Shown one piece after another: positions 23,558-35,616 of a stretch of DNA of 64,000 nt (positions are counted from its first letter, which is position 1; each line of letters starts with the position of its first letter). The translations under genes and the position numbers were made by a program. The notes under the pieces are model-generated. The model was not told the origin of the DNA. It searched no databases and worked only from the letters and a program-made list of their open reading frames with translations. The stretch is taken from contig LATX02000212.1 in NCBI GenBank assembly GCA_001466705.2, positions 124,001 to 188,000 of the forward strand, in the 5' to 3' direction. The DNA is from Moniliophthora roreri (Eukaryota; Basidiomycota; Agaricomycetes; Agaricales; Marasmiaceae).

Positions 23558-24263
23558 TGTTGCACTACAGGCATGTTAACTTGACTACAGGCATTTTGAA
23601 GAAACAGACTCATCTTTCACGGGTGCACTGTATTGCCACTTCTGAACCGTGGCTCAGTGGACAACTTCCCATAAGGTTTTTAATTCTCCTGAGAGAAATA
23701 TCAAATTATTTTGATGAAGGATGCATTGGAGGCAAGGCATGGGATAGTATGGCCTTACATTCATACTTTATTTTCCAGACGAAGACCAAGAAGATGGAGA
23801 CGCTGTCATTGTCGGCCAATGCGACTATTTTTCATTCTTATACCATGCCTAGCGTATACGGCCATTTGGACCACCGTGGTCAGAAATGTCATGCCTTCTT
23901 CATGACATAGAGGAGGTAAAATATGGGGCATCTTGAGTGTGTTTGCATAAATGAAAGCCTGGCAGTCTTCTGGGGTCACATACTAAAAAACAGTTGGATA
24001 AGAGGAGAAATTTGAAATGAGAGGCTGAAAATGCATTTAGGCTTGATCTAGGCTAAGGGAGGGAGTCTGGAGACCTCCCCAAATTTCAGATAAAAATGAC
24101 CTTCTCATTTCAAATTGCATTAAGAGAATGGTCATGTGGGAAAACTTCAGATAACTCCAGTGAGACGATTGTAATTGCTTGATTTTAGGCGAAAAAACAA
24201 AAACCTTACGGGAAGTCATCCAGTGTGCCATTGCAGACTCAGCATGCATATATCCGAAATCAA

Positions 24264-24938
24264 TCAGTGTTGGGTTGGGTCGGGGAGGAAGAGGGAGCAA
24301 AGTTGGTTGAAGGTTGAAGGTCGAAGAAGAGGAAGGAACTTTGATGCTCGCGTCCTTTCTTGACTACCACCAGGATGCAACTGACAAGGCATGAAGATCA
24401 TGGCTTGTTCTGCAATTCCTGGGCATACAACACAACTGGGACTGGTTTCTCCACAGCAATGGACTGGGCTGATTGGCAAATTATTCGGCAGGTGAGTTAC
24501 GTTTGATTATCATCACACCTTCTGCAATCTCCAGATGTTGAATATCTTTGTCAAATACTTCAGGATCCTCTTTACATGAAAGGTCACTAAACATGATAAC
24601 GTCAAATCCACGAAATCTAGTCCATGTTCCAAGCGGGCCAGTGAGCCCTCCTCCCAGGTGCATTTCGTCATGCATGTTCCTTGATATTAGTAGTAAGAGT
24701 CTTCCATAGGCAGAAGTGTCATTATGTATGGCCTTCAAGTTCTTCACTTGAGCACTAGGGAAGCATGTGGTCCATAAGGGTAAGTCACAGAGTAATATTC
24801 CTGAAATGTGTATATTGACGTGCCATACCTTAGTGAACAAGGAAGAAACCAAGGCCTCGGTGGGAGATCGAAGGGAATGAACGTGAAAACTAGGAATACT
24901 GAATGAAAATTACATCCCACTCTCAATCTATGTGCCAC
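24264..24938 (-). pseudogene. Membrane-protein-like gene block paralogous to 53640-54150
   Basis: The minus strand contains YYSVTYPYGPHASLVL, LLLLISRNMHDEMHLGGG and FRGFDVIM. The plus strand at 53900-54050 reads MHDGTHLRGDLTGLL and PRGFDIVM, with matching upstream and downstream DNA. The two blocks also share the next gene's start (IDPQ, PYL-TRRCTVYP). Homology and hydrophobicity suggest the C-terminal part of another seven-helix protein. Start, introns and integrity are unresolved. Confidence 0.4.
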
Positions 24939-24949
24939 TGAAACCTATT

Positions 24950-27900
24950 TGACTGCATCAGTAATTAGCAGTACACTATAACGACGACAAAGTTCGCTGG
25001 TCTAGCTGGTCTATAATCAATTGTTCTCAAGTTTCTTTCATCTAGCAGGATAAAGCAAGTCATGCAGCTGTTGTTAGTGTCTTGGGGCGAGCCTAAGGAT
25101 TAGAGTGAATGATGGCTTATGGTCAATTTGGGTCAGGGCTGCATCAAAGGTACTCCATCATGGTAGTATTGCTCTGCTTGGGCTTCAGCCTATTCTCATC
25201 TTCAAACTTGGAAGAAGCGCCTCTTTGCTATCGTATTTCCTGCGCAGCACATCGTGATTTGGACCACTCGCTGACCAGGATGATCTCTGCTATGGTTCAG
25301 AAGTTACTACCAGCTGCCTATGAAAGATAGTGATGAGCAAATACAGTAGACATCATTCCTTGACTCAGGGTGACTAGTCTGAGTCTACAGGTACCTGTGC
25401 GGCTATGTAAACATTTGGATGTGGAACATGGATTGAGTTGAGAGTATCTGAGATGTAAAGATTGCTAACTGCATGATGGGATACAGTAGGTATTAAGAAT
25501 TCAGCTTGGGCTCAAAGGATAGTGGCAAGTACAGGTCTTGTCATGCCTCGCACCCAGACCAAGGACCAAAAACTCCAGGGCCTGCTGGTACTTGATATCC
25601 CCTCATCAAGGCATTTGAGTGGTTCTCTGTTCACGTAATTTGTCCATGGTAGTGGTATAATTCTACAAATAGCTGAGATATGGTCAGCTTTCTCCATGTA
25701 AATTTTGCAGAAAAGACTACTTACCCTAGCCACTTTTCACATCGTTTTGCTATTTCCATCCTGAATCCTCATTATCACTAAATCGTTTTCTATAAATAGA
25801 GGTCGGCCTGGGCTTGATTGGGATTCGGAAGAGACTGGAGACAAGTCGCATGACGTGACTGTCAACCAATTTCCCCCACAACACATTCCTTTTGCCCTCT
25901 CTTTAATTCTCACAATGCAACCTTGTCATTCGCTAGGGAGAGCAATGGCACGGTTGCATCTGCCCGAGTTATGCTGTTGGGTAACAGTCAGAAATTCTTC
26001 GTGTGTTTTGCAGCATATCTTTCAGGCTGCACCTTTTGTTGGTGCTTAGATTGTATTGGTGAGCCTTTGTTTTTCCCAAAATAAGAAATTCTAATTCTTG
26101 CAGCGCTGTATAGCCATTTATGAATGTCATGTTGCAATGATTTGTTTTGCTATTTGTCTCATTCTATGTCAGATCCAAGAGCTTTGGCTTTACTGTAAAC
26201 AAGGTATGCCCCTTGCTTCTTTGATTATCTACCAAGTGTTCACAATCGTATGCAGGTAGCAGAGTCACATCTTGCATCGACGCAATCCTCAACGTCTTCT
26301 GCATCATTGGAGATTTTATTGTTCAGTTTCCTGGGCTCTGGCTCCCACTCAGCCTTGGACAACCTTCATACAGTACATGAGCAGCTTCCCATAGCAGTTC
26401 TTAAGGAAGACGTATTGTTGGCCATCAGGAGAGCTGTCTAGCACGGGTGGCAATGGAAATGCAAATGGGCTCGCAAACTATTCTTACCCAGTCATCAACT
26501 CACCGTGCAACTGCAATTTTCCCCAATCAGACAGGGACAAAACCCAATGCTACCCATATCATACCAGTACCACCACCACCACATCCTTCTACTAAATCCT
26601 CATCTGACCAGCCTATGTTATCTTCGCTGAGGGAACCTGGGAAACACATTCTTAGACTTTTCTTCCCTTGGTTTATCCACTCACACACCATACCAACAAC
26701 ATTGCTTGTCCTACTACCACCTCCTTTCCTTGCACCTTCACAGGAAGAGGCTGCACAAATGCCATTAGTATACAGAACGTCGTGGTGTCCAGGGGATGGT
26801 GCTGTCTTGAAAGATGGCGTGAGGGAGAGAGCAACGCAAGGTTTTCCACAACCACTCTTATTCTCACATAGGCCTTCGAGCCCCGAATAGCAATGTGCCA
26901 GTTGGAGATGAGCATTTCATGGGTATGGATTCGAGTGAAGTAACAGGAGAAGGAAAAGAAGAATTTATCAGAGGACATTGATATCGAGTCGGACAGAAGC
27001 TCCACTATTTGTGGTGCCTCGTTCGAGTTGCAGTGCAGGCGTGGTGCTCAGGTTGATGATTAGGCCGAGGGTTAGTGGGAGTACCTGCCAGTAGCGCTAC
27101 CAAAGTTGGTGCCAGTGAAATAAAGGTTTTGACGAGGAGACTGGTGCAGTCAAGGTCCTTATCTGAGTCAGTCCTCTGTATCAAGCTCGTTCAATTGTCA
27201 AACCCTGATTCCGATGACTGAGCACCCAAAGACTTTAAAAAAGTGCATTCACCCAGGAGAACGACTTTGTCAGGCCTGTTTCTCAATCAGAGAGCTTGTG
27301 GGTGATCCCAAGACTGAAGCCTGGTGCCGAGTTGAAGCTGTAATCAAAGTCAAAGGATGAACATTGAACACCTCCAGCAAAGTTACAAGAGCTCATGGTC
27401 ATGGTTAGGATAAATCACCCTTATTGCCATCACTATGTTGGAGATAGCTGTGTCGAATGCATTTGTCATGCAAATCAGTACAAGAGCTATTGGTACGAGT
27501 GATGGAACCTCTGAGGCTAAAGGCCTGCACACTACAATTACTACTACAACCAATGTGGCTACATAGACCTCTCTCTCTCATGCAGTATTGGTAATTATTG
27601 AGTAGGAATTCTGACTTTTTACCTTCTTTATTGCTGATGAGTGCCACTGTATTCACAGAGACCTTTGTATTATCAACAACTGGTATTTTCACTATTGTAA
27701 GGATGTTGTCACTGATTGCTCTTTACATGTATGATTCAAGAAACGGTGATTATGGCATGAAAGAAGGAGGCAATATATAGGAACAAGGATCGATATCAGA
27801 AACTTGAGGTAAAATGAAAAGAGAACAATCGATAACACGACTTTCCGCTGTTCAGTTCACAATTGCTCCATTTGCACCCAGGTTCTAATCTGCTGCCCTT

Positions 27901-28120
27901 CCTCTACTTGCAGTATTCGAATCACCACAAGACGATGCCAACTGCCCAGTCCTGGAATAAAGGTCGTGAAAGGCACATTGCACCTTGAGCACGCTAGCAT
28001 TGATTTCATGTGGTGGGGTTGCCTGGCTCCAAAAAGGTGCCTGATCGATAGGTGTGCAACATGTTAAAACCTGCAGATGATAGGCACTGCCTCCATGCAC
28101 CATGAGTCATTTCGCCTGAT
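24950..28120. other. About 3.2 kb with no gene I can support
   Basis: Short frames on both strands, for example a Pro/His-rich plus frame at 26447-26890 and a minus frame at 27405-27692, lack recognisable motifs. Intron-like signals are present, so undetected short exons are possible. Confidence 0.3.
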
Positions 28121-28127
28121 CACTGGT

Positions 28128-28867
28128 TTATTGCTCAGAACGACAGGTTATGGAGTTATTGCTGCGGAACAAGACAGTCAGTTCACAAGTTTTGCAGAAA
28201 AATAGCCATAGATTTTCACCCTTGAGTATTGTTTGCGACTTCAGTGAGTTTCCCTCTTCATAGAGGGGCAGAAGGCGCAATGGGAGGTTTTGGACATCAT
28301 AGAATGACTCAATGAGAGTGGAGGATGTGTCATGATGTACCAGTTCCATATACCTAGTGCTCGGAACAGTCATCAGTAGATGGAATAGAACCAATACAAG
28401 GTTATGAAATACCCTTGTTTCGACATCTTCTCCTGTTATCCCCATATAACAGCAGCCACCCAAGCCCGACCTCCAAATCGTCACAGCTGTACACGATTCA
28501 TTCAGTTCTGATATCGATAGATCTGGTGGATACCAACCAGGCCACACTGGGTGGGCATGGCAAATGTTCGTTAGCCAGAAACCTCTTCCTCCTCTGCCCA
28601 AGCTGAACTGTACCAGAATCGAAACCTGGTCTACTGCAAATGCCATTATTGTTTGGCAGTTCCATGTCCAAAATCTTGAAGGAGCACCATCTGCAACTCC
28701 ACCCATACTCTTTGAAACATGGCTCTCTGGGGCTTTTGACAATGAAAGCATATGCTGAATAGGGTGCACGACTTGAATGCAACGTCAAATGCTATTGTCT
28801 TCCTGCAAGGTTGTTCAGCCGTTTCCACTATTGGATATCCTCCCATCTCCGCAAGAACTTGGGACAT
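28128..28867 (-). CDS. Unrecognised, possibly multi-exon gene
   Basis: Overlapping minus-strand frames cover the block, the longest 213 residues (28128-28769), followed upstream by a frame starting MSQVLAEMGGYPIVETAEQ at 28867. No domain is recognisable. The 5' part recurs after the N at 30134 as part of an assembly repeat. Coding potential is weak evidence only. Confidence 0.25.
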
Positions 28868-31578
28868 CGTAATTTCAGTTGTAGGATCCCTCTTTGAGAA
28901 TCACCCAGAGATGTAAGATCATGTGAAAGGAGGTGATTGAGGGAGACAGGGAGAGGTTAGGTGGTTGCCATTTCGACCCTCTTGTCCTGGAAATGAACAG
29001 ATATGTAGTAAATTTGGGAGAGTGTCTGGTTTAAGAGTAACCTCTTGATTAGAATCTGAAGGCAAGGGTAGTGGAGGTACAATTCTCGGTGGTGAAATGG
29101 TGCTTGTAAGCGTTTTTATCTCTGGTTCTCAAGTGTGTGATAGAAGAATCTAGGGTAGTCATGGTGATAAGCTTTGAGTTGAATCTATGTTGAGAGAAAA
29201 AAGAAAAAGCAGCGACATATAACATTCCTCTATAATTCTCTCACACTATATTTTCTCTCTCTCTGCTTCATTGTGATGACCATAACCTCAGCAACTTTCA
29301 CCACCTCGATTTCCAGAGTGAATCTTCACCTGAGCTGGATATTTGAAGAAAGAAAGGCATCGTCAGTTCTGGGATGAAGACATAGACATGGGACACCTAC
29401 GCCATTCCAACGGGTTCTGACATTGTGAATGTCACCTTTCTGAGAACAGGATATGACCTGGGCAGGGCTGAGAGCATGAAAAACGACATTGATAAGCTAG
29501 AGTCAGATTTCGTAGTGATGGTTTGGGTAATGGCGCAGCTGACAATCGATAAAAGTGCTTGCTTCCTGTTCCTGTTCTGTACTCGTCAAGATATTTGATC
29601 AAATATCCCTTTCCTAAGATGTTGTATATTGAGCCGTTTTGATACATTGCCAACCTGTCATCATAACATTGAAGGTCCTGAGGGTGCAAGCTTACCATTG
29701 TCATCCTGTTCTATGCTCACTTTCTTTACACTTTCATGTCTATGACAGTGGGACTAGCCTGAAATTTGGTTGTACTAGACATGCTTAGAAGTTTCAGGCA
29801 TGATTTGCGTCTGCGACCTTTTCGCAACAACAGCATGTCATATTCACATCGGGAAGTTTCAGATAAGCTGACTCGGACCAGTGATTTGGCGACGAATGAA
29901 AACACATTAATAATTGTCGGCCTAACAGATGGATGACAACCTGAATCTTTGAGGCTCACCACAAGGCAAATGCGAGGCTGATTCATGGGCTTTGAGTTAT
30001 TATTCCCTGTCCTCTTTCCCTTAACTTTCTGCTCAACTTCTTCAATTACCATCACCACAAAAACACACTTCATTCTGAGGACAAAACATAGGCCTCAAAC
30101 TAATGGATTTGTCTAAGAGTCTTACAGGCGGAGNTCTGCAACTCCACCCATACTCTTTGAAACATGGCTCTCTGGGGCTTTTGACAATGAAAGCATATGC
30201 TGAATAGGGTGCACGACTTGAATGCAACGTCAAATGCTATTGTCTTCCTGCAAGGTTGTTCAGCCGTTTCCACTATTGGATATCCTCCCATCTCCGCAAG
30301 AACTTGGGACATCGTAATTTCAGTTGTAGGATCCCTCTTTGAGAATCACCCAGAGATGTAAGATCATGTGAAAGGAGGTGATTGAGGGAGACAGGGAGAG
30401 GTTAGGTGGTTGCCATTTCGACCCTCTTGTCCTGGAAATGAACAGATATGTAGTAAATTTGGGAGAGTGTCTGGTTTAAGAGTAACCTCTTGATTAGAAT
30501 CTGAAGGCAAGGGTAGTGGAGGTACAATTCTCGGTGGTGAAATGGTGCTTGTAAGCGTTTTTATCTCTGGTTCTCAAGTGTGTGATAGAAGAATCTAGGG
30601 TAGTCATGGTGATAAGCTTTGAGTTGAATCTATGTTGAGAGAAAAAAGAAAAAGCAGCGACATATAACATTCCTCTATAATTCTCTCACACTATATTTTC
30701 TCTCTCTCTGCTTCATTGTGATGACCATAACCTCAGCAACTTTCACCACCTCGATTTCCAGAGTGAATCTTCACCTGAGCTGGATATTTGAAGAAAGAAA
30801 GGCATCGTCAGTTCTGGGATGAAGACATAGACATGGGACACCTACGCCATTCCAACGGGTTCTGACATTGTGAATGTCACCTTTCTGAGAACAGGATATG
30901 ACCTGGGCAGGGCTGAGAGCATGAAAAACGACATTGATAAGCTAGAGTCAGATTTCGTAGTGATGGTTTGGGTAATGGCGCAGCTGACAATCGATAAAAG
31001 TGCTTGCTTCCTGTTCCTGTTCTGTACTCGTCAAGATATTTGATCAAATATCCCTTTCCTAAGATGTTGTATATTGAGCCGTTTTGATACATTGCCAACC
31101 TGTCATCATAACATTGAAGGTCCTGAGGGTGCAAGCTTACCATTGTCATCCTGTTCTATGCTCACTTTCTTTACACTTTCATGTCTATGACAGTGGGACT
31201 AGCCTGAAATTTGGTTGTACTAGACATGCTTAGAAGTTTCAGGCATGATTTGCGTCTGCGACCTTTTCGCAACAACAGCATGTCATATTCACATCGGGAA
31301 GTTTCAGATAAGCTGACTCGGACCAGTGATTTGGCGACGAATGAAAACACATTAATAATTGTCGGCCTAACAGATGGATGACAACCTGAATCTTTGAGGC
31401 TCACCACAAGGCAAATGCGAGGCTGATTCATGGGCTTTGAGTTATTATTCCCTGTCCTCTTTCCCTTAACTTTCTGCTCAACTTCTTCAATTACCATCAC
31501 CACAAAAACACACTTCATTCTGAGGACAAAACATAGGCCTCAAACTAATGGATTTGTCTAAGAGTCTTACAGGCGGAG
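28690..31578. repeat. 1444-bp perfect tandem repeat around a single N (assembly overlap)
   Basis: 28690-30133 recurs as 30135-31578 with the N at 30134 on the seam, the same signature as at 3584. Frames in 30135-31518 duplicate those in 28690-30073 and should be counted once. Confidence 0.85.
29432..30073 (-). CDS. Unrecognised gene with conserved frames in a diverged copy
   Basis: Two minus frames, 29726-30073 (CEYDMLLLRKGRRRKSCLKL) and 29432-29704 (YLIKYLDEYRTG-GSKHFYRLSAAP), also appear at 32880-32310 as RCEYDMLLSRKGRRRESCLKL-like and YLIKYFDEYRTAIGSKHFYR, where stops and an indel are present. Conservation of amino acids across diverged DNA argues that this was coding. I do not recognise the family. 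The perfect repeat at 30877-31518 is the assembly copy. Confidence 0.35.
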
Positions 31579-33650
31579 TCAATGCTGTCCCTTGCAAGGA
31601 ACTTCCCTCCAATGTGTGTGTTCTTAGTCATGTGTACCACCATCTAAAACTAAATTTTTTCACCAGATTGCCTGCCTCAGAGGTGTCTGCCCCTTTGACT
31701 ACAGTAAACTCACAGCCTGAGGTATGCTGGCCTTGTATCACTGCAAACAACTTCCAACACCCTACCTGAAGCAAGCAACCCCACCAACAGTCTGCCCTGC
31801 TCCCACCCCTCAAAACTCCAATAACCTACCATACCAGCATAATGCCTTAACAATGTTTCAAGGCAACACAGCAGTTAACATCATGGGTGGACAGTTCAAT
31901 AATGTATAGAGTGATCAAGTCCAAGTCTTTACTGGTGAGTTGAGTGTCTATTATGTTGGCCTTGAGGTCTCATGCTTTAACATTTGAACATCAGGACCTG
32001 TTACTCCTGCAATCACTATTAGAGATGCAGCAGGTCGAGATGTCCCAATGCCTGCTGGAGGACAAGTAGATTTAAAGGTATGTGGGTATTTGAATAGTAT
32101 GTTACATTCATGGAACTGTTATAATACCTCTAGTGTGTTCAAAAATACCTGGAGTATTTCTTCTACAACCAAGGGGAACCAATCAGTGATGTATTACTCA
32201 AATTCATAGAAGAAGGTCAGTATAGCCTGGCAATTGATGAAGGCAGGCAGGTTATCAAGCTTGAGAATGGGGAGAAACAATGGGCAAGAGTGATGCCTGG
32301 GNGATGGTTTGGGTGATGGCGCGGCTGACAATCGATAAAAGTGCTTGCTTCCAATTGCTGTTCGGTACTCGTCAAAATATTTGATCAAATATCTCTTCCC
32401 TCGATTAGATGCTGTGTATTGAGCCGTTTCGACACAATACCAACCTGTTATCATAAAATTGAAGGTCCTGAGGGTTCAAGCTCACTGTTGTCATCCTGTT
32501 CTATGCTCGCTTTCTTTATGCTTTTGTGTCCATAACAGTGGGACTAGCCTTCAATCGTCCTGAATTTGGTTGGACTAGACATGCTTCGAAGTTTCAGGCA
32601 CGATTCGCGTCTGCGACCTTTTCGCGACAACAGCATGTCATATTCGCATCGAGAAGTTTCAGATCAGCTGACTTGGACCAGTGATTTGGCGACAAATCAA
32701 AACACATCGATAATTGTCGGCCCGACAGGTGGATGACAACCTGAATCCTTGAGGCTCACCACAAGGCAAACGCAAGGCCGACTCGTGGGCTTTGAGCTCT
32801 ACTTCCCTGTCCTCTTTCCCTTGACATTCTACTTGACTTCTTCAATTACCGTCACCATCGAAATACGTCCCATTCTGAGCACAAAACATAGGCCTCAAAC
32901 TCATGGATTTGTTCAAGAGTCTTACAGGTAGAGTCATTGCTGTCCTTTGCAAGGCAGTTCTCTCCAATGTGTGCGTTCTTAGTCACCTGTATCACCATCT
33001 AAAACTAAATTTTTTCACCAGATTGCCTGCCTCAGAGGCATCTGCCCCTTTGACTACATCAAACTCACAGCCTGAGGTAGGCCTTGTATTACTGCAGCAA
33101 GCAACTTCCAACACTCTACCCAAAGCAAGCAACCCCACCAACAGCCTACCCTGCTCCCACTCCTCAGAACTCCAATAACCTACCACTCCAGCATTCTGCC
33201 TTAACAATGTTTCAAGGCAACTCAGGGTTTACTATTATAGGTGGACAGTTCAATAATGTGTATGGTGATCTCTTATTCACTACTGGTGAGTTGAGTGCCT
33301 ATCATGTTAGCCTTGAGGTCTCATGCTTTAACATTTGAACACCAGAACCTGTTACTCCTGCACTCACTATTAGAGATGCAGCAGGTCGAGAGTTCCCAAT
33401 TCCTGCTGGAGGACAAGTAGATTTAAAGGTATGCAGGTATTTGAATAGTATGTTACATCCATGGAACTGTTATAATACCTCTAGTCTGTTGGAAAATACC
33501 TGGAGTGGTTCTTCTACAGCCGAAGGGAACCAATCAGTGATGTATTACTCAAATTTGTAGAAGAAAGTCAGTATAGCCTGGCAATTGATGAAGGCAGACA
33601 GGTTATCCGGCTTGGGAGTGGGGAGGAACAATGGGCAAGAGTGATGCCTG
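30963..33650. repeat. Diverged tandem duplication of about 1340 bp, joined at an N
   Basis: Sequence from 30963 to 32301 is repeated from 32303 with roughly 90% identity, and the N at 32302 sits on the seam. Divergence rules out a simple overlap. Paralogous duplication, or two haplotypes of a dikaryon placed in tandem, both fit. Confidence 0.65.
31853..32301 (+). pseudogene. Ubiquitin-like/zinc-ribbon gene, copy A (broken, truncated at N)
   Basis: Same exon plan as copy B: MFQGNTAVNIMGGQFNNV, then a TAG at 31907-31909 where copy B has TAT. A GT-AG intron leads to PVTPAITIRDAAGRDVPMP, then an exon with YLEYFFYNQGEPISDVLLKF and YSLAIDEGRQVIKLENGEKQ, cut at the N before the zinc ribbon. Family features are as for copy B. 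The stop makes this copy a pseudogene unless it is a base-call error. Confidence 0.6.
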
Positions 33651-34167
33651 GGACAAAGATTGTGATGAGTGTCATTCTATGGCAGAAAAAGAAGAGGTTC
33701 TCTAGTGGATATGAATGTCCAATTTGCAAGACTTGGAATAGTGGTCAGGAGCCAGGGTTGAATATAGCAGGAGATTGGTAAGTTCTAGTAACTGTGATTG
33801 GAAGTTTTTTCCTTGCTAAAATTGTAACAGTTGTAACCCAAAATGTGATGGGAGATTTCAAGCATTTGAAGAGGACCAAGACTATGATCAAGCCAGCAGT
33901 AATGAAAAGCAAAACAAGGATAGGAATATAAAGATACTGCAAAATCTTCACATAATGCAGGTAATCCAGAGCTATATATTCTTGAAACAGGCATTGACAA
34001 TTTTTTCAACAACAACCAGGCAGTTGAGTGTCTATATTAATGGCAGATACATTACTGTTTACTGGTCTGGACTTGATTATGAATGTCAGGATGTGAGTGT
34101 TTCCACAAAGTATGACAATAGAGCTGCACTAACTGTTGTGGACTTGATTCTGACTCTCAGGAAGTGA
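33207..34167 (+). CDS. Fungal ubiquitin-like domain protein with Cys-rich tail
   Basis: Four exons splice in phase: 33207-33285, 33346-33428, 33485-33777 and 33831-34167 (263 aa). The N-terminus MFQGNSGFTIIGGQFNNVYGD is the small Gly/Asn motif often seen at the start of basidiomycete NLR-like and ubiquitin-like proteins. Residues about 27-130 (LTIRDAAGREFPIP through ARVMPGTKIVMSVIL) match the fungal ubiquitin-like domain pattern. CPICKTWN plus CCNPKC then form a probable zinc ribbon. Exon 4 runs without a stop into the first units of the 71-bp satellite and ends at TGA 34165. Function unknown; the domain suggests a signalling or protein-interaction role. Confidence 0.65.
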
Positions 34168-34525
34168 GTGTTCCTGCAAACTGTGACAATAGAGCCCCAC
34201 TGACTGTCCTGGACTTGATTCTGACTCTCAGTTTGTGAGTGTTCCTGCAATCTGTGACAATAGGGCCCCACTGACTGTCCTAGACTTGATTCTGACTCTC
34301 AGGTTGTGAGTGTTCCTGCAATCTGTGACAATAGGGCCCCACTGACTGTCCTGGACTTGATTCTGACTCTCAGCAAGTGAGTGTTCCTGCAATCTGTGAC
34401 AATAGGGCCCCACTGACTGTCCTGGACGGGCCCCACTGACTGTCCTGGACTCAATAGGGCCTCACTGACTGTCCTGGACTTGATTCTGACTCTCAGTGGG
34501 TGAGTGTTCCTGCAATCTGTGATAA
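34085..34525 (+). repeat. 71-bp tandem satellite, array 1
   Basis: About six units of a 71-bp repeat (core GTTCCTGCAATCTGTGACAA, GGCCCCACTGACTGTCC, TTGATTCTGACTCTCAG). The leftmost unit is the most diverged and is coding for the end of the ubiquitin-like gene. One unit pair is rearranged near 34420-34460. Confidence 0.9.
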
Positions 34526-35615
34526 TAAAGCCTTTCTGACACAAATCTTATGTCTAGGACTCTCCCCCTGAAGAGTATGTATTATGATCAAATGCTGTAA
34601 TAAAGTAACACTGACATAAATCTTATCTCTATAGCTTCAATGAAGTGAGTGCTTCTATTAAGAGCTCTGAGAACCTCTGCTAACTGCTGTGTTCTTGTTA
34701 CCTCTGGTACAGCATGAATCTAATTTGGACACAATTTCTAATCTCTGTCAGAGGACACTCCAGTGTTATACTAGCTATAGTTTGAAAGGTATATCTGAAT
34801 ATAGGTTCTATCTATAGGTTGTGATCTGTCTAATGTACCACCTTCACCAGCTTTCATTGTATGGAGTCTTTCTGATAGAAACCACTGCCTTCTGGTTTAT
34901 TTCTAGTCTTTTACCAGCACTCCAGGCTCTTTCTATTACATTATTTTTTGTCCTCCTTCATTGGCACTATTTTTTCTGGTTGTCAAGTGGCAGGTTCTGG
35001 CTTTGAGTATCTCTGTATTATCTTCTATAGCTTTTTACCTTTCTATTGAGTGGAACATAAACTCTATCAAATTTCTCCCTTCTATTTTCTGTTATGTTTT
35101 TCTCTGCATGTTGAGCAGGCATCATATAACTATTTACTTTTACTTCATTACTGTCTGCATCATAAATACTATCATCTTCTTCATACAACAACCAGTTGTC
35201 TTTCTTATATAAGCTTTGTTCTTCTGTTACATAGTTTGTAGCTTCATCAGTCAAGGTCATCAAGTGTGTCACTCCTGTTGGAACATTAGACTGTCAGCTA
35301 ATAGCTTTAATTAAGGTTTCTCCTGGAACCCATTCAATTTGGTAACCATCTAAGAATATAGTGCTTCTGTCTTGACTTCATGTAACTATTCATTTCTCTA
35401 ATAGCTCTACCAGTTGTAGACATAACCTAATCTGATGGCCTACTCCTCCACATGCATAACAGGTTGGTGATGGTCTAGTAGAAAGGTATGGTTCTTGTAC
35501 ATGTGGGGGTATCTCTCACTGCTGTTGAGGATGACTTGGCAATTGTAGTGGTTGTCAGTCTCTATTCTGTTTTCATAATTGTACAGATGCAAGAGAAGTT
35601 TGCATAGAGGGTGTG
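34526..35615 (-). pseudogene. Gag-like CCHC retroelement relic beside the satellite
   Basis: The minus strand holds a CCHC knuckle CYACGGVGHQIRLC (35425-35463), then ILDGYQIEWVPGETLIKAI and a charged segment (LLYEEDDSIYDADSNEVKV, AEKNITENRREKFDRVYVPL) at 35018-35272. The sequence knuckle, short linker, conserved GE-L--AI is typical of gag-like proteins of fungal gypsy-type elements. Relatives at 39796-40959 and 47871-48530 also abut the satellite. Several stops are present. The N at 35616 cuts the N-terminal side. Confidence 0.55.
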
Positions 35616-35616
35616 N

